A stretch of DNA of 35,669 nucleotides from an uncultured Clostridiaceae bacterium (GTDB taxonomy: Bacteria; Bacillota; Clostridia; TANB77; CAG-508). The translations under genes and the position numbers were made by a program. The notes under the pieces were generated by a model, which was given only the letters and a program-made list of their open reading frames with translations, was not told where the DNA came from and searched no databases. Shown one piece after another: positions 1-7,569 of this stretch (within the stretch, counting starts at the first letter, position 1; every line of letters begins with the position of its first letter). Location: NCBI GenBank assembly GCA_946628065.1, contig CAMOWC010000003.1:1-35669 (forward strand), read 5' to 3'.

Positions 1-136
1 AAAGCAGTTTATGATCAGTACCAATCTGAGAATAATTCCCACCTACTGCACTTACGTCTATAGCGGCATAAGAAATACTATTACATACCAGGATTAATAT
101 TAATATCATTATAGCAGCAATAACAATTCTTTTCAT
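1..136 (-). CDS. Secreted protein of unknown function, N-terminal part only
   Basis: The ORF starts at 136 on the minus strand and runs off the left edge, giving about 45 residues. It begins MKRIV, then a long hydrophobic run rich in Ile and Leu, ending near SYAA, which looks like a Sec signal peptide with signal peptidase I cleavage after about residue 25. A GGAG ribosome binding site lies 8 bases before the ATG. The mature part begins with IDVSAVGGN; I do not recognise the family. No in-frame CGG is present in the visible part. Export is an inference from the signal peptide. Confidence 0.75.
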   Translation of the reverse strand, partial: MKRIVIAAIMILILILVCNSISYAAIDVSAVGGNYSQIGTDHKLL

Positions 137-189
137 TTTATCATCTCCATACTTTATTTCATCATTTGCTAAATATATCTCTATACTAA

Positions 190-195
190 ATTATA
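190..195 (-). promoter_or_regulatory. Possible extended -10 promoter for the secreted-protein gene
   Basis: On the minus strand TATAAT is preceded by TGG, an extended -10 (TGnTATAAT), about 54 bases upstream of the ATG at 136. No good -35 is visible. Confidence 0.45.
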
Positions 196-214
196 CCATA
201 TTTTAATAAAAAAT

Positions 215-292
215 AGAAGCCACTAATAATTGAAAAATATAAATTATATAGTAATTTGTATTTTTATATTTTGTAATTATTTAGCGACTTCT
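215..292 (-). terminator. Probable terminator of mscL
   Basis: An imperfect inverted repeat pairs 215-231 with 275-292 (AGAAG...AATT arms) around a long AT-rich loop. Read on the minus strand it is followed by a T-rich tract just left of 215. It lies directly downstream of the mscL stop. The long loop makes it less certain than the other terminators. Confidence 0.45.
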
Positions 293-315
293 ATAATAAA
301 TAATTTTTTAACATC

Positions 316-780
316 TTAGTGATTATTATCTTCAAGCTCAGAAGTACAATGAGGACAACGTGTAGCATGATAATTTACTTCTGAAAAGCAATAAGGGCAT
401 TCTTTTGTAGTTGGCTCTACAACTTCTTCTCCATTTTTGTTCTTTCTTATTTTTTTACCAAGACTAGTAACTTTATTAATAATCTTTAAAATCATAAAGA
501 GAACAAAAGCCATAATTAGGAAATTAATAACAGCTGTAATAAAGTCTCCATAATTAATAGATAATGCTTTAGCTGCTTCAGAGTCTAATCCTGCATAATT
601 TACCCATGGTAGCTTAATAGATCCTGCTACTTCAGCTCCGCCAATAGAATTAATTAACGGATTAATTAAATTTGTAGTAAGTGATGTTACAATATTTCCA
701 AAAGCTGCACCTATAATAACACCTACTGCTAAGTCAAGAGCATTTCCTCTTAATATAAATTCTTTAAATTCTTTTAACAT
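316..780 (-). CDS. mscL: Large-conductance mechanosensitive channel MscL with C-terminal zinc-ribbon tail
   Basis: This 154-residue inner-membrane channel releases solutes under hypo-osmotic shock. The N-terminus MLKEFKEFILRGNALDLAVG is the conserved MscL amphipathic helix and first membrane segment; a second membrane segment lies at about residues 80-102. After the usual basic C-terminal stretch comes an extra tail with two CxxC pairs (CPYCFSE and CPHC), a predicted zinc ribbon. I chose the start at 780 rather than an upstream ATG at 879 because GGAG lies 8 bases upstream and a clear promoter (806-834) sits inside the longer reading. That extension would also contain an in-frame CGG. Confidence 0.95.
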   Translation of the reverse strand: MLKEFKEFILRGNALDLAVGVIIGAAFGNIVTSLTTNLINPLINSIGGAEVAGSIKLPWVNYAGLDSEAAKALSINYGDFITAVINFLIMAFVLFMILKIINKVTSLGKKIRKNKNGEEVVEPTTKECPYCFSEVNYHATRCPHCTSELEDNNH

Positions 781-805
781 AATAATTCTCCTTTCTATTG
801 CCAAT

Positions 806-834
806 ATAATATGATAAAATACGACATTTGTCAA
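806..834 (-). promoter_or_regulatory. Sigma-A-type promoter of mscL
   Basis: On the minus strand, -35 TTGACA (829-834) and -10 TATTAT (806-811) are separated by 17 bases, 25 bases upstream of the mscL start. It supports the short mscL reading. Confidence 0.75.
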
Positions 835-899
835 TAGAAAACAATACAAAAACCGCTTCATATCAACAAATATAAACAAAAAGCAACAAAACCTAATAC

Positions 900-928
900 T
901 TGTTTTTTTTATTGCCTTGTGATATATT
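900..928 (+). promoter_or_regulatory. Promoter of the rpiB-tagO-PHP unit
   Basis: TTGTTT (900-905) and TATATT (923-928) are separated by 17 bases, about 30 bases before the rpiB start. Confidence 0.6.
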
Positions 929-957
929 AATCAAAAAAGGAAAGGAAAGTAAAAAAA

Positions 958-1404
958 ATGATAGTAATAGGTGCAGATCATGGCGGATTTAAGTATAAAG
1001 AAGAAATAAAAAAATATTTAGACGAAAATGGCATTGAATTCGAAGACATTGGTACATTTTCAGAAGAAAGAACTGATTTCCCAATTATGGCAAAGGCAGT
1101 ATGCGAAAAGATTCAAAAAGGTGAAGCTGATAAGGGAATACTAATTTGTAGATCTGGATATGGAATGGCTATTGTAGCAAACAAATTCAAAGGGATTTAT
1201 TGTGCACCGGTATATAGTGAAGAAACTGCCAAATTCTGTAGAGCACATAATAATACAAACGTAATAGCATTAGGTGCAGATTATATGAATAAAAATGAAG
1301 CTATTAGCTGCTTAAGAATATGGCTTGCAACAAATTTCGAGGGCGGAAGATATGAACAAAGGCTAAATATGATTAAAGAAATAGAAAATGAAAATATGAA
1401 ATAA
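958..1404 (+). CDS. rpiB: RpiB/LacAB-family sugar-phosphate isomerase, probably ribose 5-phosphate isomerase B
   Basis: The 148-residue protein matches the RpiB family along its whole length: IGADHGGFKYKEEI at the N-terminus, a Cys in ILICRSGYGMAIVANK at the usual catalytic Cys position, and HNNTNVIALGADY later. The family interconverts ribose 5-phosphate and ribulose 5-phosphate in the cytoplasmic pentose phosphate pathway; some members act on allose or galactose phosphates. The motif reads CRSGYG where many RpiB proteins have CGTGxG, so substrate range could differ. Start supported by GGAAAGGAAAG. It is first in a unit with tagO, whose start follows after 15 bases. Confidence 0.9.
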   Translation: MIVIGADHGGFKYKEEIKKYLDENGIEFEDIGTFSEERTDFPIMAKAVCEKIQKGEADKGILICRSGYGMAIVANKFKGIYCAPVYSEETAKFCRAHNNTNVIALGADYMNKNEAISCLRIWLATNFEGGRYEQRLNMIKEIENENMK

Positions 1405-1419
1405 AACGGAGGACATTTT

Positions 1420-2524
1420 ATGTGGGGAGATATTGCAATAGCATTCCTGTTGGCGTTTATTACAGCTTTTGTTGTTACACCTTACACAATTAAATTTGCA
1501 AATAACATTGGAGCAGTTGATACGCCAAAAGAGGACAGAAGAGTTAATAAAAAACCAACACCAAGACTTCGGAGGAATTGCTGTTATATTAGGATTTTTG
1601 CTTTCAATGATATATCTAGTAACTATTATGAGCATTGAAGGGTCAATTTCACTATTTGGAGAAGAACAATATGGCATAAAACTTTTAGGATTCTTTTTTG
1701 GAATAGTTGTATTAGGAATTACATGTTTTATTGATGACCATAGAGGGATACCTCCTCTTACAAAACTAGCCGGACAATTAATTGCCGCAATTATAGTAGT
1801 ATATAGTGGAATTAGAATTGAAAATCTAAATTTACCATTTATTAATGAAGTTGGGTTAAACTACACACTTTCAATAATAATTACGATAGGCTGGCTTGTA
1901 GGAATAACAAATGCAATAAATTTGATAGATGGATTAGATGGATTATCATCAGGGATTGGAGTAATATCGTGCTTATCTCTTTTAATGATTTTCTCATTAA
2001 ATAATTCTCCAATAATTGCGATTCTTACGATTACAGCTTTAGCAGGGGCATTAATAGGATTTTTACCATTTAACTTTAACCCAGCAAAAACATTTATAGG
2101 GGATATTGGATCAAATTTTTTAGGATTTTCCCTAGCAGTTATTTCAATACTTGGAATTGCAAAAACATATACTGCAATAGTAATTGTAGCACCATTAATT
2201 GTTTTAGGATTACCAATTTTCGATACTTTGTGGGCTATTGTTAGGAGAGTATTCACAGGAAAATCTATAAAGGCAATTGTGATGCCTGATAAAAGACACT
2301 TGCATCATAGACTTATGGCAAAAGGATACACACAAAAACAGGCAGTGCTAATACTATATGCAATAAGTGCTACTTTAGGAATGAGTGCAGTTATTTTATT
2401 AGATAGTGGAATATGGAAAGCTATATCTTTTTTAGTAATGGTAGTTGCTGTTGTAGCAATTGGCCACAAGAATATTTTTAAGTTTAAAGAGGAAGAAGAA
2501 AAAGAGGAACAAAAAAATGATTGA
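1420..2524 (+). CDS. tagO: WecA/TagO-type undecaprenyl-phosphate sugar-1-phosphate transferase, read through one CGGA recoding site
   Basis: A polytopic membrane enzyme that transfers a sugar-1-phosphate from a UDP-sugar to undecaprenyl phosphate, the first step of wall-polymer or teichoic acid synthesis. The two frames join as KKPTPRL-GG-IAVILGF when the C at 1570 is skipped, restoring the family motif PRLGG. The joined protein is 367 residues, about normal length, with about ten membrane segments. Catalytic motifs are intact: FIDDHRG, NAINLIDGLDGLSSG, FIGDIGS and DKRHLHHRL. Without recoding the first frame stops at 1638 after 72 residues. GGAGG precedes the ATG; the 3' end overlaps the PHP gene in an ATGA arrangement. 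Which polymer it primes is not known. Confidence 0.92.
1570..1573 (+). other. CGGA recoding site 1 (tagO, Gly51)
   Basis: Reading frame ...AGA CTT C|GGA GGA ATT... The in-frame CGG is at codon 51. Skipping C1570 gives Leu-Gly-Gly, the conserved PRLGG motif of this family. Confidence 0.9.
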
Positions 2525-3392
2525 TTTGCATATGCACACCACGTATTCGGATGGAACATGTAGCGTAAGAGAAATCTTAAAAGAGGCACAAGAAAAAAAG
2601 TTAGAATGTATTTCTATTACAGATCATGATACTTGTTTAGGATATAGAGAAATAGCAAATCCTGATATAAGAAATATTTTTCAAGGCAGAATTATTCCTG
2701 GGTGTGAACTAAAATCTATAGTAGAAGGCACAACTATAGAAATACTTGGATACAATGTTGATACAGAAAAACTAAACAAAATTTTACCAACATTTTCGCC
2801 AACATATGAAGCGATTAATAGATATGAAAGCAAAAAACTATATGAAATATTTATAAATAGAGGCTATATACTAAATAAAGAAGCTATTAAATTTGATGTA
2901 AAAAAAGAATCTGGACAAACGGCAATAACAAAGGAACTTTTACGCCACCCAGAAAATAAACGCTTTATTGAAGAAACTGATTATACAGATGAACATGAAT
3001 TTTACAGACTTCATATGTCAAACCCGAATAGCCCATATTTTATTGACAATTCAAAGTTAATCCCAAAGCCAAAAGATGTTGTAGAAGTTATACATGAGGC
3101 AGGAGGACTTGCATTTATTCCACATGTATTTATATATGGAGAAAATTCAAATAAAGTATTAAATGCTTTAACTAAAGACCATATGGTGGATGGAATAGAG
3201 TGCTACTATAGTAAATTTACAAAAGAGCAAATTAGTTTTTTACTGGAATATTGCAAAAATAATGATTATTACATGTCTGGTGGCAGTGATTACCATGGAA
3301 CAAATAAACCAGGAATATGTATGGGGAGCGGGATTAAAGAGAATTTAAATATTCCAATGGAGATTACTTATTCTTGGGCGAAAACAATTTAA
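2517..3392 (+). CDS. PHP-domain phosphoesterase (RNase AM / nucleoside bisphosphate phosphatase type)
   Basis: The 291-residue protein begins MIDLHMHTTYSDG, the first PHP metal motif (HxH...D), followed by ITDHDT, a Glu in GCELK, an IPHVF histidine and a C-terminal SGGSDYHG motif. These are the metal ligands of the trinuclear PHP site. Relatives such as YciV/RNase AM hydrolyse 3',5'-nucleoside bisphosphates or trim RNA 5' ends. The start at 2517 overlaps the tagO stop (ATGA), implying translational coupling; a longer in-frame start at 2460 would lie inside tagO and lacks support. A terminator follows at 3435. Exact substrate is inferred from the family only. Confidence 0.85.
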   Translation: MIDLHMHTTYSDGTCSVREILKEAQEKKLECISITDHDTCLGYREIANPDIRNIFQGRIIPGCELKSIVEGTTIEILGYNVDTEKLNKILPTFSPTYEAINRYESKKLYEIFINRGYILNKEAIKFDVKKESGQTAITKELLRHPENKRFIEETDYTDEHEFYRLHMSNPNSPYFIDNSKLIPKPKDVVEVIHEAGGLAFIPHVFIYGENSNKVLNALTKDHMVDGIECYYSKFTKEQISFLLEYCKNNDYYMSGGSDYHGTNKPGICMGSGIKENLNIPMEITYSWAKTI

Positions 3393-3434
3393 AACAAGAA
3401 TAATTATAGAAGAGAAACATACAGTATAAGTAGG

Positions 3435-3464
3435 AGAGATTGTTAATAATTGACAATCTCTTTG
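3435..3464 (+). terminator. Terminator after the PHP gene
   Basis: Stem AGAGATTGT (3435-3443) pairs with ACAATCTCT (3453-3461), followed by a short T-rich tail. Its right arm overlaps the -35 of the next promoter. Confidence 0.65.
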
Positions 3465-3478
3465 CTTTATACTATAAT
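3450..3478 (+). promoter_or_regulatory. Promoter of the first glycosyltransferase
   Basis: Consensus TTGACA (3450-3455) and TATAAT (3473-3478) with a 17-base spacer, about 30 bases upstream of the start at 3509. Confidence 0.8.
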
Positions 3479-3508
3479 AAAATTTAGTTTTTTATATAAG
3501 GGGGACAT

Positions 3509-4615
3509 ATGGAAGAGGAGAATTCTTACAAAGTAACACTTACAATTCCGGTTTACAATGCAGGCAAATATTTAAGAACACTATTAGAATCTGTTATAAA
3601 GCAAACAATGAATTTTAAAGAAATTGAAGTTATAATGGTGGATGATTTATCTACAGATAATAGCAGAGACGTAATGGATGAATTTTCTGCTAAATATAAT
3701 AATTTTATATCTGTAAAATTACCTGAAAACCACAAAATTGCTGGAACTGCAAGAAATAAGGGCCTGGAGCTAGCACATGGCAAATATTTAATGTTTGCTG
3801 ATGCAGACGATTTTCTACCAGAAAATGCAGTACAAACAATGTATGATGCTATTGAAAGCAGAAATGCAGATTTTATAACTGCAAATTATATTAATGCAGA
3901 TGAAGATGGCACAGTATGGACAAAACCAATATTTGACTTACAAAAATATACAAACTTTAAATTAAGTATTAATGACCATACAAAATCCTTTTTTGTACTA
4001 AATGGATCTGCATGCAACAAAATTTTTAGAAGAGAGTTTATACAAAGCCATAATATAAAATTTCTAGAAGGCGTTCCAGGTGAAGATGCATATTTTACAA
4101 CATATTCATTTATGGAATCTGAAAATGTTTATTATATTCAAGATGTTGTATACTGTTACAGACAAAGAAACCAGGGAGATGCTGCAAAATCAGTATCATT
4201 TTATTGTTCTGCAGATTATTTTGAAAGAATTAACCGTTCATATAGAGCAATTTATGAGAACTTTAAATCACATAATCAATTAAAGTTTTATAGATATATG
4301 TATGCAAAAAACATGTCATATATTATGTATAAATTTATAGATTCAACACTACTTTCAGATGAGGAAAGAGTACATACTTTGCAAAATATGCACTGGTTTT
4401 ATGAATTAAGTGAAACGCTAAAAGTACCTGCAGCACAAGAAGCTCAGCAAATGATTATCTCACAAATAGTAAATGGAAATTATGAAGAAGCAGTAAATTA
4501 TTGCAAAATAATTGCAGATATAAGAACATATGTGCCAAAACAAGTAAGAGAAGATATGTCAAGGCCAGATGCTGATATGTACCAAAAAATTGCACAATAT
4601 GATGGAGAATATTAA
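3509..4615 (+). CDS. Family 2 glycosyltransferase
   Basis: A 368-residue GT-A fold transferase. Residues about 8-110 hold IPVYNAGKYL, IMVDDLSTDNS (nucleotide-binding Asp) and FADADDFL (DxD metal motif), as in GT2 enzymes that move sugars from nucleotide sugars onto lipid or polysaccharide acceptors. The C-terminal half has WhFYEL-type helices seen in capsule or teichoic acid decorating transferases. No membrane segment is evident, so it probably acts at the inner face of the membrane. It has its own promoter and GGGGGAC ribosome binding site, and a terminator follows at once. Donor and acceptor cannot be told from sequence. Confidence 0.85.
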   Translation: MEEENSYKVTLTIPVYNAGKYLRTLLESVIKQTMNFKEIEVIMVDDLSTDNSRDVMDEFSAKYNNFISVKLPENHKIAGTARNKGLELAHGKYLMFADADDFLPENAVQTMYDAIESRNADFITANYINADEDGTVWTKPIFDLQKYTNFKLSINDHTKSFFVLNGSACNKIFRREFIQSHNIKFLEGVPGEDAYFTTYSFMESENVYYIQDVVYCYRQRNQGDAAKSVSFYCSADYFERINRSYRAIYENFKSHNQLKFYRYMYAKNMSYIMYKFIDSTLLSDEERVHTLQNMHWFYELSETLKVPAAQEAQQMIISQIVNGNYEEAVNYCKIIADIRTYVPKQVREDMSRPDADMYQKIAQYDGEY

Positions 4616-4616
4616 A

Positions 4617-4642
4617 AGGAGCTTTTTAAAAAGCTCTTTTTT
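4617..4642 (+). terminator. Terminator after the first glycosyltransferase
   Basis: GGAGCTTTTT pairs with AAAAAGCTCT, followed by six T. The hairpin starts two bases after the stop codon. Confidence 0.85.
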
Positions 4643-4680
4643 ATTGCATAGGAAAAATCGACTGATTTTTCATATGCAAT
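4643..4680 (+). repeat. Palindromic hairpin (38 bases) between glycosyltransferase genes
   Basis: ATTGCATA (4643-4650) pairs with TATGCAAT (4673-4680), and GAAAAATC (4652-4659) pairs with GATTTTTC (4664-4671) around loop GACT, with one G/A mismatch. It lies right after the terminator. Confidence 0.7.
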
Positions 4681-4705
4681 AAGGTTAAGCTGCATTGATT
4701 CGTCC

Positions 4706-4740
4706 GATTGCGAAGCAATCATGACATGTGGCGAAGCCAC
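4706..4740 (+). repeat. Tandem GCGAAGC mini-hairpins
   Basis: Two short perfect hairpins with identical cores: GATTGC-GAA-GCAATC (4706-4720) and GTGGC-GAA-GCCAC (4728-4740), separated by ATGACAT; a short T-run follows. Both cores read GCGAAGC, known as an unusually stable DNA mini-hairpin. This looks like a REP-type element or a structured terminator. Confidence 0.65.
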
Positions 4741-4778
4741 TTTTCTTATTATTTAGAAACATCTTAAAGTACATGCTC

Positions 4779-4808
4779 TTGCATAAAAATATATCTTCAT
4801 GATACAAT
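4779..4808 (+). promoter_or_regulatory. Likely promoter of the second glycosyltransferase
   Basis: TTGCAT (4779-4784) and TACAAT (4803-4808) are separated by 18 bases, about 37 bases upstream of the start. Confidence 0.5.
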
Positions 4809-4844
4809 ACAAATGCAAATATAAACAAAGGAGGAAATTGATAG

Positions 4845-5816
4845 TTGGAAAATACTATAAGTGTCATTGTTCCAATATATAACAAGGAAAAATATTTAAG
4901 AAAATGTATAGACAGTATAGTTAACCAATCATACACTAATTTAGAAATAATTTTAATAAATGATGGTTCTGCTGATGCCTCTCTTAAAATATGTGAGGAA
5001 TATGCTTTAAAAGATAGCAGGATTAAATTAATTTCAACAGAAAATAGAGGAGCTGCAAGAGCTAGAAATACTGGAATTGAAGTTGCAAAAGGTGAGTACA
5101 TATCTTTTATTGATGCGGATGACTATGTTGAAAATAGCTATTTTGAAACATTAGTGTATTTGATGAAAAAATATCAACCTGATTTTGTAGAATGCGGATT
5201 TGAAAGGGTTGTAGAAGGGGAGACATATGCATTCCCAAGTAAACAAGACCAAATTCAAATCATGACAAGAAAAGAGGCATTAATAGAACTTTATGGCAAA
5301 GATGATGATGCACATGTAAAAACAGTTATTATGTGTAACAAATTATTTAAAAGAAATCTTTTTGATAACATTGCGTATGTGCCAGGAAGAATAATTGATG
5401 ACGAAACAATAATTTATAAAATAATTAATAAAGCTGAAAAAGTTGTTGATTTAAAAGACAAACTATATGCATATGTGCAAAGCAGTAATAGCGTTATGAG
5501 GAAAAATTTTTCAATGAAGAGACTTGATGACACTATAGATGTTTACGACGAATGCATTAACTTTTTCAAAAACGAACCTGAAATACAAGCATGCTGTATT
5601 AAAAGAGCAATATATTTTTATGGTGAACTTATTGAAAACATTAAAACAAGTGATAAAATAGACAAACGAATAGCTTTTAATAGAGTTATACAAAAATTTA
5701 ATGAAAAAATGAAATATTTTGAAAATTTTCCTCATGAGGTAAAACAGGGAGTAGAAATTAATTCTGTGATTGAAAGCTATAATGCAAATATGAATGGTTG
5801 TAAAGTAATATTATAG
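4845..5816 (+). CDS. Family 2 glycosyltransferase (EpsH/WaaE-like)
   Basis: A 323-residue GT2 enzyme with the canonical N-terminal domain: ISVIVPIYNKEKYLRKCIDS, LINDGSADAS, AARARNTGIEVAKGEYI and FIDADDYV, the last carrying the DxD metal-binding motif. The start is a TTG at 4845 with GGAGG ten bases upstream; no ATG fits the conserved N-terminus. The C-terminal third is helical, rich in Lys and Asn, with no clear membrane segment. Together with tagO and the previous GT2 gene it suggests a surface-polymer function, but it may be co-transcribed with pth, whose start is only nine bases after the stop. Donor and acceptor are unknown. Confidence 0.85.
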   Translation: MENTISVIVPIYNKEKYLRKCIDSIVNQSYTNLEIILINDGSADASLKICEEYALKDSRIKLISTENRGAARARNTGIEVAKGEYISFIDADDYVENSYFETLVYLMKKYQPDFVECGFERVVEGETYAFPSKQDQIQIMTRKEALIELYGKDDDAHVKTVIMCNKLFKRNLFDNIAYVPGRIIDDETIIYKIINKAEKVVDLKDKLYAYVQSSNSVMRKNFSMKRLDDTIDVYDECINFFKNEPEIQACCIKRAIYFYGELIENIKTSDKIDKRIAFNRVIQKFNEKMKYFENFPHEVKQGVEINSVIESYNANMNGCKVIL

Positions 5817-5825
5817 GAGTGTTAT

Positions 5826-6383
5826 ATGTATCTAATTGTAGGACTAGGTAATCCAGAAGCCGATTATGATAAAACAAGGCACAACATGGGATTTCATGTT
5901 ATTAATAGACTAGCAGAAGAATACAAGATTGAGCTAAATAGGAAAAATTTTAATGGAATATATGGAAGCGGAATTGTAGAAGGACAAAAGGTTATTTTAC
6001 TTAAGCCACAAACATTTATGAATGCAAGTGGAGAATCAGTTGTAGAGTACAAAAACTTTTACAAAATAGAACAAGAGAACATTATAGTTGTTTATGACGA
6101 CATTGATTTAGAGCCCGGAGAAATTCGAATTAGAAGAAAGGGAAGCGCTGGATCGCATAATGGAATGAAATCTGTTGTCCAATTTTTAAATACAGAAGAA
6201 TTTCCAAGAGTGCGTGTTGGAATTGGAAAACCAAAAGAAAACAAAGAATTGATACAACATGTTATAGGTGCTGTAGATAATTTAGAATGGGACAAGCTAA
6301 ACGAAGGAACTGAAAAAGCTATGCAAGCTATAATCGAAATTATAAAAAACGGAATTGACAAAGCAATGAATCTATATAACTGA
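5826..6383 (+). CDS. pth: Peptidyl-tRNA hydrolase
   Basis: The 185-residue enzyme cleaves peptidyl-tRNA that drops off ribosomes and recycles the tRNA. Family signatures are complete: LIVGLGNPEADYDKTRHNMG with the catalytic His, KPQTFMNASGESV, VVYDDIDLEPGEIRIRRKGS, AGSHNGMKS and RVRVGIGKP. Length is normal. GGAG precedes the ATG. The gene lies between a glycosyltransferase and RNase G with short gaps, so it is probably in one transcript with rng and rimO. An enzyme that rescues drop-off products is of interest in a genome that seems to recode CGG, though no direct link can be shown. It uses CGT for one Arg (VRVG) and has no in-frame CGG. Confidence 0.97.
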   Translation: MYLIVGLGNPEADYDKTRHNMGFHVINRLAEEYKIELNRKNFNGIYGSGIVEGQKVILLKPQTFMNASGESVVEYKNFYKIEQENIIVVYDDIDLEPGEIRIRRKGSAGSHNGMKSVVQFLNTEEFPRVRVGIGKPKENKELIQHVIGAVDNLEWDKLNEGTEKAMQAIIEIIKNGIDKAMNLYN

Positions 6384-6394
6384 GAGGATAGAAC

Positions 6395-7556
6395 ATGTAC
6401 GATATAATTGTAAAAAAGAATGCAAAAACACAGGAAATAATGATATTAGAGGATGACATATTAACTGAATATATAAACCAAGATGAAAATAATGAAAACA
6501 TTGAAGGGAATATTTATTTAGGTAAAGTTAAAAACGTATTACCCGGAATGCAAGCTGCATTTGTAGATATAGGTGAAAACAAGAATACTTTTATTCACCT
6601 AAAAGATATATTGCCAAAAGTAGATGAAGCAATTGAAAACAAAAAAGACGTCAATATAAATATTAATGATGTAGTAAAAAATGGTATGAACCTACTTGTA
6701 CAAGTAAAACGCTCAGAAAGTAACAAAAAAGGAGCGAAAGTATCTACTCACATTAGCTTATCTGGCAAGTATGTTGTTGTTATGCCTGGCGTAAATTTTG
6801 TAACTGTTTCACAGAAAATTGAAGACCCAGATGAAGCATTAAAACTTAAGAAGATAGTTAAAAATCTGCTACCAGACAATATGGGGGCAATTATAAGAAC
6901 AGCAGCAATGGGAAGGACAGAAAAAGAATTAAAAAATGATATAGATTATTTAAGCAATAAGTGGGATACTATTTTAAAGAAATCTAAGGATGTAAGCAAC
7001 TACCCTAAGCTATTATTTAGAGGTAATGATACAATAGATAGAGTTCTTTTAGACCTAGCAGGAAAAAAAATAAAAAGCATAATGGTAAATGATAAAGCAA
7101 CATATTCTAGCATACTGAAAAAGATAGAACATTTTGAAAGTATACAAGTCAAATATGATGAAAATGCAGGCAACACAAGTCAAATAACAAAACAACTGGA
7201 AAATATAGAAAATAGAAAAATATGGCTAGATTGTGGAGGGTTTATTACAATCGACAAAACAGAGGCACTAACTGCAATCGATGTAAACTCTGGCAAATAC
7301 ACTGGAGGTAAAGACCTTGAAGCAACAGTATATACTGTAAATAAAGAAGCAACAGTAGAAATTGCAAGGCAGTTAAAGCTAAGAGATATTGGACGGAATA
7401 ATAATTATTGATTATATTGATATGTATGACAAACAAGACAAGGACAAAATAGAACAGCTACTAAAAGAAGAACTTAAAAAAGATAGATCAAAAACACAAA
7501 TTTTAGGATTTACAAAACTTAATCTTTTAGAGATGACAAGAAAACATATTAATTAG
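6395..7556 (+). CDS. rng: Ribonuclease G/E family endoribonuclease, read through one CGGA recoding site
   Basis: RNase G/E family enzymes cut AU-rich single-stranded RNA and mature rRNA. An S1-type RNA-binding region (about residues 35-125, with GNIYLGKVKNVLPGMQAAFVD) precedes the RNase H-like and DNase I-like parts. The catalytic Asp motifs are present: TAIDVNSGKYTGG in the first frame and IIIIDYIDM in the second. Skipping C7394 joins RDIG-G-IIIIDYIDM, the family consensus, giving 386 residues; otherwise translation ends at 7411, before the second metal-binding Asp. The protein stops soon after NLLEMTRKHIN, so it lacks the CxxC zinc-link and small domain of E. coli RNase G. It is 11 bases after pth. 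Confidence 0.93.
7394..7397 (+). other. CGGA recoding site 2 (rng, Gly334)
   Basis: Reading frame ...GAT ATT GGA C|GGA ATA ATA... The in-frame CGG is codon 334. Skipping C7394 restores IGGIIIIDYIDM, which carries a catalytic Asp. Confidence 0.92.
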
Positions 7557-7569
7557 AAAGCAGGATTAT

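Noticed and set aside
781-879. N-terminal extension of MscL with an in-frame CGG at 853-855
   Set aside because: A TTGACA/TATTAT promoter lies inside the extension, GGAG marks the start at 780, and the MscL family starts there. It is not a counter-example to the CGG rule.
1550-1575. Classical programmed frameshift like prfB
   Set aside because: There is no in-frame stop at the shift point, no upstream Shine-Dalgarno-like stimulator, and the same is true at the other nine sites.
4685-5101. Minus-strand ORF opposite the second glycosyltransferase
   Set aside because: It is a shadow of the glycosyltransferase frame with no ribosome binding site or recognisable domain.
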